Source of the DNA: Opitutia bacterium
Lineage (GTDB): Bacteria; Verrucomicrobiota; Verrucomicrobiia; Opitutales; Opitutaceae
Length of the DNA stretch: 64,000 nt
Assembly: GCA_016187925.1 (NCBI GenBank)
Contig: JACPIS010000029.1
Location: 29,657-93,656 of the forward strand
Direction: 5' to 3'
In this document: piece by piece, positions 1 to 8,275 of the stretch
Numbering within the stretch: position 1 is the stretch's first letter
Layout of the letters: every line of letters starts with the position of its first letter
The notes under the pieces: model-generated
Databases searched by the model: none
What the model was told of the DNA's origin: nothing
The model's input: only the letters and a program-made list of their open reading frames with translations
Translations under genes and position numbers: made by a program

Positions 1-186
1 TCGTCGCCGCTGGGCGCGCCGTAAGGATTCTGCTGGCCAGCAGAACGGACGGCCCGGCGGTCCGTCCCTATCGGCTGCTGCCGCGCCAAAGTCCAAATGC
101 TACGGGCGATTGGTATTACGTGCACCGCCCAATGACACCGGTCAAAAAACCAGAAGTGATTGGCATGAGACCCGGGTGGGGCCGTA

Positions 187-3100
187 TCAGGTGGCGGCCG
201 GGCGTTCGAGCACGCGGCGCATTTCAGCGGCCAGCGTGTCGACCTCGAAGGGCTTTTGCACGAAGCCGGCGAGACCCTTGCCCGTAAAACGGTTGATGGC
301 GTCGACCTTGTTGAAACCGCTCATCAGGATCACCCGGATGTCCGGGCGCAGCTGCCGCAATTGCCGGAAGGTCTCCTCGCCATCCATGCGTGGCATCGTG
401 AGGTCGAGGAGCACCAAGGTGAAGAGATCGGGCGTGGCGCGGAAAAGCTCGAGCGCGGCGTGGCCGTCGACGGCGGTGTCGACCATGAAGCCGAGGACCT
501 TGAGCACACTGGCGGCGACGGCGCTGACGGCCTCCTCGTCGTCGACGATGAGCACGCGACCGCTGCTGCGCCAGCCGAGGGCGTCGGCGGGGCGCGGCTT
601 GATTTCCTGCGGCGCGCCGGCGCTGGCGGGGAAGAGCAGCTTGAAGGTGGTGCCGCGCCCGGGCTCGCTGTAGACCTTGATGGCGCCCTTGTGGCCGCGG
701 ACGATGCCGAGCACGGCGGCGAGGCCGAGCCCGCGCCCGGTGAACTTGGTGGTGAAGAACGGATCGAAGATGCGGGCGAGCGTCTCGCGCGTCATGCCGA
801 TGCCGTCGTCGCCGACCTCGAGAAAGACGTAATGTCCGGGGGTGATCTCGCCGGCGTACTGGGTGCTGGCGAGGTAGGCGGCGTCGGCCTGGAGATGGCC
901 GGTGGTGAGGGAGATGGTGCCGGTGCGCTCGGCCAGCGCCTCGGAGGCGTTGATCACGAGGTTCATCACGATCTGCCGGAGCTGCGTGGCGTCGGCCTGG
1001 ATGGAGGGCAGGTCGCGCGCGAGGTTGAAGCGCAGGGAGGCACGCTTGCTGATGGAGACCTGGAGGAGCTGGGTGGTGTCCTCGAGCAGATCGTTGAAAT
1101 CGAGGTGCTGGATGACGAAGCGGCCCTTGCCGGAGTAGGCGAGCATCTGCTTGCACAGATCGGCGGCGCGCAGGGAGGCCTTCTCGATCTGGTCGATGTA
1201 CTCGCCGCCGCGCCAGCCGGGCGGCAGGTCGAGCCGGGCGAGGCCGGCGTTGCCGAGGATGCCGGTGAGGAGGTTGTTGAAATCGTGCGCGATGCCGCCG
1301 GCGAGCACGCCGAGGCTCTCGAGTTTCTGGGCGCCGAGGAGCTTGACCTCGATCTGGCGGCGCTCGTCCTGGGCGCGCCGGAGCTCCGTGATGTCCACCG
1401 CCACGCCGAGGAGGGCGGGGATCTCGCCCTGTGGCCCGGGAAAGTTGAAGGGGATCTTGATCGTGGAGACGATGCGCTGCGTGCCGTTGACGCCCGTGTG
1501 CATTTCCTCGGGCACGAATTTGCGCTGCTGGCCGTCAATCACGGCGAGGTCGACCGCGCGATAGGCCTCGATCTCGGCGGGGTTGGGATGGAACTCGGCG
1601 TCGGTGCGGCCGATCAGCTCGTTTGGGGAAAGGCCGTGGGCCCGGGCCAGGCTCTCATTGGCCAGGAGGAAGCGGCCGTCGCGATCCTTCGCGAAGATGA
1701 AGTGCGGCACCAGATCGATGATGTCGCGCAGCAGGCGCTGCCGGGTGGTGATCTCCTGGAGGATTTTGGCCCGCTCCGTGACATCGGTCATGCGGCCGAG
1801 CAGGCGGCGGGGTTTGCCGCCGGCATCCACCAGGAACACGCCGTGATCCTCGACGAGGCGGTAGGAGCCGTCCTTGCGGCGGAAGCGGTATTCAGCGTTG
1901 TAGGGCGAGGCAGTGGTGAGGGCCCGGTCGAACAGCGCCATGGCCCTGGGCCGGTCGTCGGGATGGATCATCTGCTCCCAGCGGGCGCGATCGATCGGCT
2001 GAAACTCCAGCACGGTGTAGCCCGTGATGGCCGGGATGGCGGTCGAGCCGAACCAGCAGTTGCCTTGCGTGAGAAGATCGAGGTCGTAGATCATCTGGCC
2101 GGTCTGGTCGATGACCGTGCGGTAGCGCATTTCGCTTTCGGTGAGCGCCTCCGCGGCGCGCCGGCTTTCGGTGATGTCGTGCGCGAGGAGCAGCCGCGTG
2201 GGCCGCCCGGCGTGGTTGAGCGGATGCGAGGTGGTCTCGACGATGATGACCTCGCCGTTCTTTTTGCGGTGGCGGGCGACGACCGTTATGGATTCCGCGG
2301 CGCCGTGGGGAACCCGCAGGGTCTGGATAACCGCCATGAGCCCGGGGATGTCCTCCGGCGGGCGGATGTCCTGGAGCGTGAAACCGAGAAACTCAGCGCG
2401 GGTGTAGCCGTAGTGGCGGAGCGTGGCGTCGTTGACGTCGAGGATGCGCAGGGTGTCGAGGTCGTAGACCCACATGGGGTGGGGGTTGCTCAGGAAGAGC
2501 TCGCGGTAGCGGCGTTCGCTTTCGAGCAGCGCCTGTTCGTCGGCGCGGTGCCGGACGATCATGTCGTTGAAGGCGCGGGCGGTGTCGGCGATCTCGCGCG
2601 GACCGGTCACCGGGGCGGTGACGTCGGACTGGCCGGCATCCTGGGCGCGCGCCGCCTTGGCCAGTGCGGCGATGGGCCGGGCGATCTGGCGGGCGAAGGC
2701 GCTCGCGAGGATGCCGGTCACGATCAGGCCGGCGGCGAGGGCGGTGAGGGCGCGCCAGAGGTTGCGCTTGGCTTCGGCGAGAATGCCCGCGGTGGGCACC
2801 GAGGTGTAGCTGATCCACGACGTGCCGGCCAGCGTCCGGGCGGAGACGGTGCGGGGCCGGCCGTCCAGCCCGGGGCTTTCGATCTGTTCAAACTGTCCGT
2901 TGGCCACGGCGAGATGGAGCGCGGCGAAGCCCGGAAGCTTTTGCCCGATGTATTTTTCGGGATCGGGGAAATGGAGCAGCACTAGGCCGGTTTCGTCCAC
3001 GACGCCCGTCGCGAGGCCGACGCGGTTGGTCGGCAGGTTGAGGCTGGTGGAGAGGGTGGGCAGATCGAGCGGGATGATCAGGGTGCCGAGACGGCGTCCG

Positions 3101-3588
3101 TCGGGGTCGCGCACGGGCCAGCTGAACACGCAGCTCCAGATCCGGGTGACGGTGCCTTGAAACACGCCGCCGACGTGAAAATCCGGCGCATCCATCGCGG
3201 CGCGATAATGCGGCTGGTCGGCCACGTAGCGGTTGGCCGGATAGCGGGGCGAGGCGATCACCTGCCCGGCGGTATCGACGAAGCCGACGTTGGCGTACTC
3301 CGGCCGGGTGGCGAGGAACTCGCGCAGCAGGGCGTCGATTTTCTCCGGGTTGCCCTCGCGCAGCAGCGGGTTCGACCCGAGGGCCGCGAGGTGCGTGCGG
3401 GCGAGGCGGACATAGTTGGCCAGTTGCCGCTCGTTGATCTCGCGCAGATAAAGCAGGTCGTGCAACCCGCGGTCGCGATCATTTTGGAACTGCAGGTAGA
3501 GCCCGTAGCCGATCATCGCCGAGAACGGCAGCGCGACGGCGCAGACCAGGATCAGCAGGCGGTTGAAGATGCTCGGCGAAACGGACAT
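187..3588 (-). CDS. Multi-PAS hybrid sensor histidine kinase with receiver domain
   Basis: Membrane-bound hybrid sensor kinase of about 1133 residues. An N-terminal membrane helix (about 9-30) and a second near 280-300 flank a periplasmic region with Cache-like features, followed by HAMP. Three PAS domains follow; the second contains the RRKDGSYRLVEDH signature of PAS_3. The HisKA H-box reads GGIAHDFNNLLTGILGNAG, and an HATPase domain with DGIGM and GRGLGLA motifs comes next. A C-terminal receiver (VLIVDDEE, phospho-acceptor Asp in LLDLTMP, Lys in QKPF) ends the protein. I chose the Met at 3588 because the TM helix starts right after it; an in-frame Met at 3657 would add 23 residues. No cognate regulator is adjacent and the ligand is unknown. 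The family is sure. Confidence 0.93.
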   Translation of the reverse strand: MSVSPSIFNRLLILVCAVALPFSAMIGYGLYLQFQNDRDRGLHDLLYLREINERQLANYVRLARTHLAALGSNPLLREGNPEKIDALLREFLATRPEYANVGFVDTAGQVIASPRYPANRYVADQPHYRAAMDAPDFHVGGVFQGTVTRIWSCVFSWPVRDPDGRRLGTLIIPLDLPTLSTSLNLPTNRVGLATGVVDETGLVLLHFPDPEKYIGQKLPGFAALHLAVANGQFEQIESPGLDGRPRTVSARTLAGTSWISYTSVPTAGILAEAKRNLWRALTALAAGLIVTGILASAFARQIARPIAALAKAARAQDAGQSDVTAPVTGPREIADTARAFNDMIVRHRADEQALLESERRYRELFLSNPHPMWVYDLDTLRILDVNDATLRHYGYTRAEFLGFTLQDIRPPEDIPGLMAVIQTLRVPHGAAESITVVARHRKKNGEVIIVETTSHPLNHAGRPTRLLLAHDITESRRAAEALTESEMRYRTVIDQTGQMIYDLDLLTQGNCWFGSTAIPAITGYTVLEFQPIDRARWEQMIHPDDRPRAMALFDRALTTASPYNAEYRFRRKDGSYRLVEDHGVFLVDAGGKPRRLLGRMTDVTERAKILQEITTRQRLLRDIIDLVPHFIFAKDRDGRFLLANESLARAHGLSPNELIGRTDAEFHPNPAEIEAYRAVDLAVIDGQQRKFVPEEMHTGVNGTQRIVSTIKIPFNFPGPQGEIPALLGVAVDITELRRAQDERRQIEVKLLGAQKLESLGVLAGGIAHDFNNLLTGILGNAGLARLDLPPGWRGGEYIDQIEKASLRAADLCKQMLAYSGKGRFVIQHLDFNDLLEDTTQLLQVSISKRASLRFNLARDLPSIQADATQLRQIVMNLVINASEALAERTGTISLTTGHLQADAAYLASTQYAGEITPGHYVFLEVGDDGIGMTRETLARIFDPFFTTKFTGRGLGLAAVLGIVRGHKGAIKVYSEPGRGTTFKLLFPASAGAPQEIKPRPADALGWRSSGRVLIVDDEEAVSAVAASVLKVLGFMVDTAVDGHAALELFRATPDLFTLVLLDLTMPRMDGEETFRQLRQLRPDIRVILMSGFNKVDAINRFTGKGLAGFVQKPFEVDTLAAEMRRVLERPAAT

Positions 3589-3673
3589 GCTGCCCTGAAT
3601 GTTCGGCCGTCCCGGACCCGACCTTGAGGCCATGTCACGGAAAAGAGCCGGAAACAAGCGGCGGGCCGAGCTT

Positions 3674-4198
3674 CTAGTGTATTTCCACTAGCTCAACCTC
3701 GAAAACCAGCGTCGCGCGAGGGGGGATCGGACCCCGGCCTTGGATGCCGTAGGCCAGCCACCACGGGATGATGAGGGTGCGTTTCTCGCCCTGGCGCATG
3801 TGCGCGAAGGCCTCATCCCAGCCCTTGATGACGGCGCCGGTGCCGACGCGGAACGCAAAGGGTTCGTGCCGATCGTAGCTGCTGTCGAACTTCTGGCCGT
3901 TGGCGAGCAAGCGGCCCTCGTAGTGCGCCACCACCTCGGCGCCGAACGACGGGGGTTGGCCCGTGCCCGGGGCGCGCACGATGTAGCGCAGGCCGGAGGG
4001 CGTGACCACCGCGTCGGCGTAGCGCTGTTTCACGAGGGCGACGTCCTCCTCGAGCATCTGTTGCCCCTCCATTTGTTCCCGCGTGTATTTGTTGGCCGGG
4101 GCGCCGGGATTGGCGCGGCGGAAGATGCCGGTGCGGGCTTGGAACGCGATGAACGCGAGCAACAGCCCGAGGACGAGGAGAATACCGTAAGTGCGCAT
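3674..4198 (-). CDS. FKBP-type peptidyl-prolyl cis-trans isomerase, membrane-anchored
   Basis: Prolyl isomerase of 174 residues. The start at 4198 puts a hydrophobic helix (YGILLVLGLLLAFIAFQ) at the very N-terminus, so the protein is exported or anchored. A charged linker follows, then one FKBP domain over the C-terminal 110 residues. Motifs are VVAHYEGRLLANGQKFDSSY, GAVIKGWDEAF, GEKRTLIIPWWLAYG and the closing FEVELVEI strand. It probably assists folding of envelope proteins. It lies 85 bases downstream of the hybrid kinase start, on the same strand and therefore upstream of it in transcription, so the two may be cotranscribed. An upstream Met at 4237 gives a proline-rich extension and is less likely. 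Confidence 0.93.
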   Translation of the reverse strand: MRTYGILLVLGLLLAFIAFQARTGIFRRANPGAPANKYTREQMEGQQMLEEDVALVKQRYADAVVTPSGLRYIVRAPGTGQPPSFGAEVVAHYEGRLLANGQKFDSSYDRHEPFAFRVGTGAVIKGWDEAFAHMRQGEKRTLIIPWWLAYGIQGRGPIPPRATLVFEVELVEIH

Positions 4199-4367
4199 GC
4201 GCGGCGGAAGAGGAGGGTGAGGCGCAACCTCTCCCATTCTTCCCGCAAAGAAAAGGCCTTTCGCCGGTTATTCGGGTGAATAATCACCGCCAAACTCCGG
4301 CTCATGGCGTGCGCTGCGGACGGCTTTTGCCTTGGAGAGTTTATGACACCGCGACCTACTCCAGCCC

Positions 4368-5666
4368 ATGCAGAACTACCCCCTTCCCCGTCGCTTCCAA
4401 GCCGACGTGGCCACAGGCGCCGACATCGAGCGGCGCTACAAGATCAAGGCCAACGAATTCGGACCGGAGCGCATCTATCGCATCTTCGACCCCGCCGACG
4501 ACCGCACCTGGGGCTACGTCGCCGTGGACAATCTCGTCCGTGGCCGCGGCCTCGGCGGCGTCCGCATGGCGCCCGACATCACGGTCGACGAGGTCTACGG
4601 CCTCGCCGCCGCCATGACCATGAAGAGTGCCGCGGCCATGCTCCCGCTCGGCGGCGCCAAGAGCGGCCTCCTGGCCGACCCCCGCTACTTCGCCGACAAA
4701 CCGGCCGAGAAAAAGGCGCTCATCAGCCTGTTCGCCGAGGCGCTCCATGGCATCCCGGAATACATCCCGGGCCCCGACATGGGCACCAACGAGACCGACA
4801 TGCAGACGATCTACGAGACGTTCGCCCGGCTCGGCGGCAAGGCCAACCACGGCCGCGGCGGCGTCGGCCGCCCGCCCGCGCAGGGCGGCTTCCCGCTCGA
4901 CGAGTGGGCCATCACCGCGCACGGCCTCTTCGCCGCCGCCATCGCCACGGAGAAGCACATGCCGGACTTCCGCATCAAGGATTCCAGCGTCGTCATCCAG
5001 GGCTTCGGCAACGTCGGCGCGCCCATCGCCGAAAAACTCGCCTCGCTCGGCGCCCGCATCGTCGGCGCTTCCGATATCAATGCCGGCCTCTACAACCCGA
5101 ACGGCCTCGATGTCGCCGAGCTCTGCGCCATCCGTCGCGGCAAGGACGGCCTCGCCGCCTACACCGGCCCGGTCCGCCAGCGTTTCGACGGCGAGCACAT
5201 CGACCGCATGATGGAGATGCCTTGCACCATCCTCGTGCCCGCCGCGCGCCCGCACGCCATCCACCCGGACAACGCGCTGCAGATCCACACCCGCATCGTC
5301 CTGCAGGGCGCCAACAACCCGGCCGACCTCGTCAGCGAGTATTTCCTCCAGCACCGCCGCGGCATCGTGAACCTCACGGACTTCATCGCCAACTCCGGCG
5401 GCGTCATCGCGGCCTACGTCGAGGCCAAGGCCGACGTCGACGCCGCCTTCCGCGAACGCGTGAAGGCCGGGGACGGCACCGGCCGCGCCTACCTCGAGAA
5501 GCTCGTCACGCGCATCATCACGGAGAACATCGACGAGATGTTCACCCGCCGCGCCGCGCACCGCGTGAAGGACATCACGTGGCGCGAGATCGCCAACGAG
5601 ATCGCGCGCGACCGCCTGCGCCCCGGTGCCGACGGCCTGCTCAAGATCATCCCCGAGCTGATGTAA
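4368..5666 (+). CDS. Glu/Leu/Phe/Val family dehydrogenase
   Basis: Amino-acid dehydrogenase of 432 residues, the usual size for hexameric bacterial glutamate dehydrogenases. It would catalyse reversible NAD(P)-dependent oxidative deamination. The N-terminal domain contains the substrate-binding lysines K86 (TMKSAAA) and K98 (PLGGAKSG) and the GPDMGTNETDM motif. The C-terminal Rossmann domain starts with VVIQGFGNVG (about 209-217), and LQGANNP is present. The canonical GGAKGG motif reads GGAKSG here, so preference for Glu over a branched-chain or aromatic substrate cannot be decided by eye. It is divergent from the FKBP gene. A putative terminator and an interspersed repeat follow the stop. 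Confidence 0.93.
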   Translation: MQNYPLPRRFQADVATGADIERRYKIKANEFGPERIYRIFDPADDRTWGYVAVDNLVRGRGLGGVRMAPDITVDEVYGLAAAMTMKSAAAMLPLGGAKSGLLADPRYFADKPAEKKALISLFAEALHGIPEYIPGPDMGTNETDMQTIYETFARLGGKANHGRGGVGRPPAQGGFPLDEWAITAHGLFAAAIATEKHMPDFRIKDSSVVIQGFGNVGAPIAEKLASLGARIVGASDINAGLYNPNGLDVAELCAIRRGKDGLAAYTGPVRQRFDGEHIDRMMEMPCTILVPAARPHAIHPDNALQIHTRIVLQGANNPADLVSEYFLQHRRGIVNLTDFIANSGGVIAAYVEAKADVDAAFRERVKAGDGTGRAYLEKLVTRIITENIDEMFTRRAAHRVKDITWREIANEIARDRLRPGADGLLKIIPELM

Positions 5667-5686
5667 GCGCGCCGGTTTCGCGGTGA

Positions 5687-5751
5687 GGGAGGGGCTTTAT
5701 GCCCCGACTTCACTCCGGCTGCATCCCGGCGCGGCGTAAAGCCGCTCCCAC
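5687..5751. repeat. Interspersed palindromic repeat, family B copy 1
   Basis: The left arm GGGAGGGGCTTTATGCC and right arm GGCGTAAAGCCGCTCCC form a long imperfect inverted repeat just after the dehydrogenase stop. A near-identical arrangement occurs at 58378-58443, and a single arm occurs at 52882-52905. Confidence 0.8.
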
Positions 5752-5762
5752 ATCCCGACCTT

Positions 5763-5799
5763 CGGCCCGCGTCCTGCACGGCACGGGCCGTTTGTTTTT
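5763..5799 (+). terminator. Putative rho-independent terminator after the Glu/Leu/Phe/Val dehydrogenase
   Basis: CGGCCCG (5763-5769) pairs with CGGGCCG (5784-5790) and is followed by TTTGTTTTT. The loop is long at 14 bases, so strength is uncertain. Confidence 0.6.
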
Positions 5800-5821
5800 C
5801 GGCGCGAGAACGCCGGACTCC

Positions 5822-5855
5822 GACCGGCACATTACGAAAATGTAATGCGCCGGTC
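5822..5855. promoter_or_regulatory. CusR/HprR-like operator CATTAC-N6-GTAATG within a larger inverted repeat
   Basis: The core CATTAC GAAAAT GTAATG (5830-5847) has the same half-sites and N6 spacing as the recognised CusR/HprR box of E. coli. It is embedded in a longer dyad: GACCGGC (5822-5828) pairs with GCCGGTC (5849-5855) with one mismatched position on each side. It sits 36 bases before the monoheme cytochrome start. A regulator of exactly this class is encoded at 7604. Binding is inferred; the dyad itself is plain in the sequence. Confidence 0.7.
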
Positions 5856-5891
5856 ATGCTTCTGTTTCCGGTCCGGGAGCATACTCCCGCC

Positions 5892-6158
5892 ATGAGACCG
5901 CGAATCCATCTTCTGCTCGGAGCAGCTGTCGCTCTCCTTTGCGCCGGATCCGCCCAGGCCAAACTCGGCTGGGTTAAGAAAGCCAAGCCCTACGACGAGG
6001 CGGTCACCAGCTGCCTGTCCTGCCACACCAAGGAAAAGCCCAAGAAGGGCGACCCGCCCAACGAGCGCGGCCAATGGCTCCGCGACCAGAAAGAAGCCCG
6101 CAAGGCCAAGGACATAGATTTCTCCTGGCTCAAGGACTACCCGGGCAACGGCAAGTAA
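5892..6158 (+). CDS. Small secreted monoheme c-type cytochrome
   Basis: An 88-residue protein with a signal peptide (cleavage likely after SAQA, residue 23) and one haem c attachment motif, C41-L-S-C44-H45. The rest is Lys/Glu/Asp-rich and ends FSWLKDYPGNGK. After the haem motif there is no further Met or His, so the usual distal ligand of class I cytochromes is absent; the haem may be five-coordinate or use another residue. The gene lies 23 bases upstream of the cytochrome-porin gene and is surely cotranscribed with it, which suggests a periplasmic electron acceptor or donor for that protein. I took the Met at 5892 because it starts the signal peptide; a Met at 5856 precedes it in frame. Confidence 0.85.
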   Translation: MRPRIHLLLGAAVALLCAGSAQAKLGWVKKAKPYDEAVTSCLSCHTKEKPKKGDPPNERGQWLRDQKEARKAKDIDFSWLKDYPGNGK

Positions 6159-6181
6159 TCCCCTCCTCAACCGCCACCACC

Positions 6182-7462
6182 ATGAAAAACCAGAAATACC
6201 TCACTCTGCTTGCGCTGGCCCTGCTGGCGCCGGCATCGACTTACGCCGTCCCCGCGTGGTCCCGCCTGACGGGCAGCTCCTGCATGAGCTGCCACGCTAC
6301 CCCCACCTGGCAGCTCAATCGCACCGGCTTGGATTTCCTCAAGAACGGCCACCGCACCGAGGCTCTCAAGGTCGAGGCCAAGGACCAGACTTGGGATCAC
6401 TATTTCAGTCTCGTCTGGAAGGGCCGCTTTTTCAACGACCAGCTCGACGGCGCCCGCACCGGCAATGCCAACGTGCAGAAGCCCTCGACCAACTTCGAGC
6501 AGCACTCGTTCTCGATCTACACGGGTGGCGCCCTGGCCGACCGCTTCTCCTACTTCACCGAGCTCTACCTGAGTGAGAACACCGGCGCTACGTCCGGCTC
6601 GAACGTCGTGCAAGGCGACGCCTCCCGCAAGAAACTCGCCGAGGCATTCATCCAGTATAATCACCCGATCGGCGAAGATGGCGACATGTTCGTGGCCGTC
6701 CGCGCCGGTGAGATTCTGCCCGAGATCCTTCACGTCTTCGGTGTGGGCGCCCGCAGCGCCGAGCAGCGCGCGCTCGTCCTCAACGATGCGCTCGCCGGCA
6801 ACAGCAACACCTACCGGCCCTTCAGCCGCCAGCAGGGCGTGGACGTCAAGCTGAACGCCAAGCGTTTCGAGCTCGCCGCCGGCATCCTCAACGGCTCCGA
6901 CACGTCGACCACGAACTCCATCGACGCCGACAACCACAAGGACATCTACGGTTCTGCGCTCATGATGCTCGATGAGTTCGAGTCCGCGGTCGGCCTGTTC
7001 CACTACAACGGCCAGTTCACCAACTACACGACGAAGCAGGATTTCACGACGGCCAAGCTCTACGACAATAAATTCTACCGCACGGGCATCCTCGGGCGCT
7101 TCATGCGCGACAACTGGCGCGTGGTGGGCACCTACTTCCTCGGCGAGGAGACGGTCAACGCCACCGGGACCAAGGCCAAGAACGCCGGCTACTACGGCCT
7201 CGTCGACTACAACTTCAGCGACAGCCAGGGTGTCTTCGCCCGCTACGACCGCCTCGATCCCAACACCGACATCAGCAAAAACGAAACGTCGATGTGGCTG
7301 GTGGGCTACAACACGACGCTCTTTCAGTCCGAGAAGAGCGGCGCCCGGCTGCAGGTCGAATACTCCCAGAAGCAGTCCTACCTGGGCGGCAACATCATCA
7401 CCGCCGGCACGACCAAGTTCAACGACAAGCGCCTCTTCGTCCAGGTCACCTGGGGTTACTGA
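6182..7462 (+). CDS. Fused monoheme cytochrome c / outer-membrane porin, Cyc2-like
   Basis: A 426-residue exported protein. The signal peptide ends at TYA (residue 22), and the mature start VPAWSRLTGSSCMSCHATP carries one haem motif (C34, C37, H38). The pattern Pro-x-[FW]-[AS]-R-x-T-G-x-x-C-x-x-C-H, then LNRTGLDFLKNGHR, matches the N-terminal haem domain of Cyc2-type fused cytochrome-porins. The remaining 360 or so residues alternate polar and aromatic/aliphatic positions in beta-barrel fashion (for example FSIYTGGALADRFSYFTELYL) and end FVQVTWGY with a C-terminal aromatic. Cyc2 proteins oxidise extracellular Fe(II); homologues of unknown role are widespread, so iron oxidation is only one possibility. 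It follows the small cytochrome and is closed by a strong terminator. A longer open frame upstream of 6182 lacks a signal peptide. Confidence 0.8.
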   Translation: MKNQKYLTLLALALLAPASTYAVPAWSRLTGSSCMSCHATPTWQLNRTGLDFLKNGHRTEALKVEAKDQTWDHYFSLVWKGRFFNDQLDGARTGNANVQKPSTNFEQHSFSIYTGGALADRFSYFTELYLSENTGATSGSNVVQGDASRKKLAEAFIQYNHPIGEDGDMFVAVRAGEILPEILHVFGVGARSAEQRALVLNDALAGNSNTYRPFSRQQGVDVKLNAKRFELAAGILNGSDTSTTNSIDADNHKDIYGSALMMLDEFESAVGLFHYNGQFTNYTTKQDFTTAKLYDNKFYRTGILGRFMRDNWRVVGTYFLGEETVNATGTKAKNAGYYGLVDYNFSDSQGVFARYDRLDPNTDISKNETSMWLVGYNTTLFQSEKSGARLQVEYSQKQSYLGGNIITAGTTKFNDKRLFVQVTWGY

Positions 7463-7496
7463 GTGGATTTTCAGTTCAGGTTGTTAATTGGGATAC

Positions 7497-7533
7497 GGCC
7501 GGTGCGGGATTTTCGATCCGCACCGGCCTTTTT
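7497..7533 (+). terminator. Strong rho-independent terminator of the cytochrome operon
   Basis: GGCCGGTGCGGGAT (7497-7510) pairs with ATCCGCACCGGCC (7516-7528), followed by TTTTT. It separates the cytochromes from the two-component genes. Confidence 0.93.
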
Positions 7534-7603
7534 CTCGGCTCGCACTCTTGCCATGGACGAAACGCTCTCGCCTCCCTCCTCTCCGACTACCACGATCGCC
7601 TTC

Positions 7604-8275
7604 ATGCGCATCCTGGTCGTCGAAGACGAACGCAAGACCGCCGACTATCTCCACAAGGGCCTCACGGAAAACGGCTATGTGGTGGATGTCGCTCTGCAGG
7701 GTGACGACGGTCTTCATCTCGCGCTGGAGGAGCTTTACGATCTCGTCATTCTCGACGTGAACCTGCCGGGCCGGGACGGCTGGTCCGTCCTCCAATCGCT
7801 CCGGCGCGCCGGTCGGCAGACCCCCGTGCTCTTCCTCACCGCCAGCGACGGGGTCGAGTCCCGCGTCAAGGGCCTCGATCTCGGCGCGGACGATTATCTC
7901 GTCAAACCCTTCGCGTTTTCCGAACTGCTCGCCCGGGTGCGCTCCATCCTCCGCCGTGGCCCGGCCCGCCAGCCGGAGCTGCTGGTTGTGGCCGATCTCG
8001 AGCTCGACCTGCCCCGCCACAAGGCCGCCCGCGCCGGGCGGCGCCTCGACCTCACGCCCAAGGAATTCGCCCTGCTCGCGCTGCTTGCCCGCCGGAAGGG
8101 CGAGGTGCTCTCCCGCACGCTGATTGCCGAGCTCGTCTGGGAAATGCATTTCGACAGCGACACCAACGTCGTCGACGTCGCCGTCCGCCGCCTGCGCGGC
8201 AAGGTCGACGACGATTTTGAATTCAAGCTCATCCGCACCGTGCGCGGCGTTGGTTATGTCCTCGAAGACCGTTGA
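7604..8275 (+). CDS. OmpR-family response regulator of the CusR/CopR/HprR class
   Basis: A 223-residue transcription factor. The receiver domain starts [20 protein letters not shown], with D51 (VILDVNLPG) as phospho-acceptor, and has the conserved TAS and [20 protein letters not shown] segments. The C-terminal winged helix contains [12 protein letters not shown] and [19 protein letters not shown]. These segments follow E. coli CusR closely. The start at 7604 gives the family length; an upstream TTG would add residues unlike the family. The stop overlaps the kinase gene by 20 bases, so the two are translationally coupled. Its probable target is the CATTAC-N6-GTAATG box at 5830, which implies control of the cytochrome operon by copper, redox or peroxide stress, or by another periplasmic cue. 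Confidence 0.9.
   Translation: MRILVVEDERKTADYLHKGLTENGYVVDVALQGDDGLHLALEELYDLVILDVNLPGRDGWSVLQSLRRAGRQTPVLFLTASDGVESRVKGLDLGADDYLVKPFAFSELLARVRSILRRGPARQPELLVVADLELDLPRHKAARAGRRLDLTPKEFALLALLARRKGEVLSRTLIAELVWEMHFDSDTNVVDVAVRRLRGKVDDDFEFKLIRTVRGVGYVLEDR

Noticed and set aside
1..24. A short open end reading SSPLGAP then TAA on the plus strand
   Set aside because: Seven codons are too few to say a gene ends there; positions 25-186 hold only a small dyad near 48-67 and no gene.
256..2985. A 909-codon open frame on the plus strand opposite the hybrid kinase
   Set aside because: Antisense shadow caused by high GC; the translation is low-complexity Gly/Glu/Ala/Asp-rich and has no domain, while the minus strand encodes a full kinase.
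4304..5686. A 460-codon plus frame overlapping the dehydrogenase
   Set aside because: Arg/Pro/His-rich translation typical of a shifted GC-rich frame; the dehydrogenase frame contains all catalytic motifs.
7463..7603. A longer N-terminus for the CusR-like regulator
   Set aside because: The extra residues cover a transcription terminator and are not found in the family, which begins MRILVVED.
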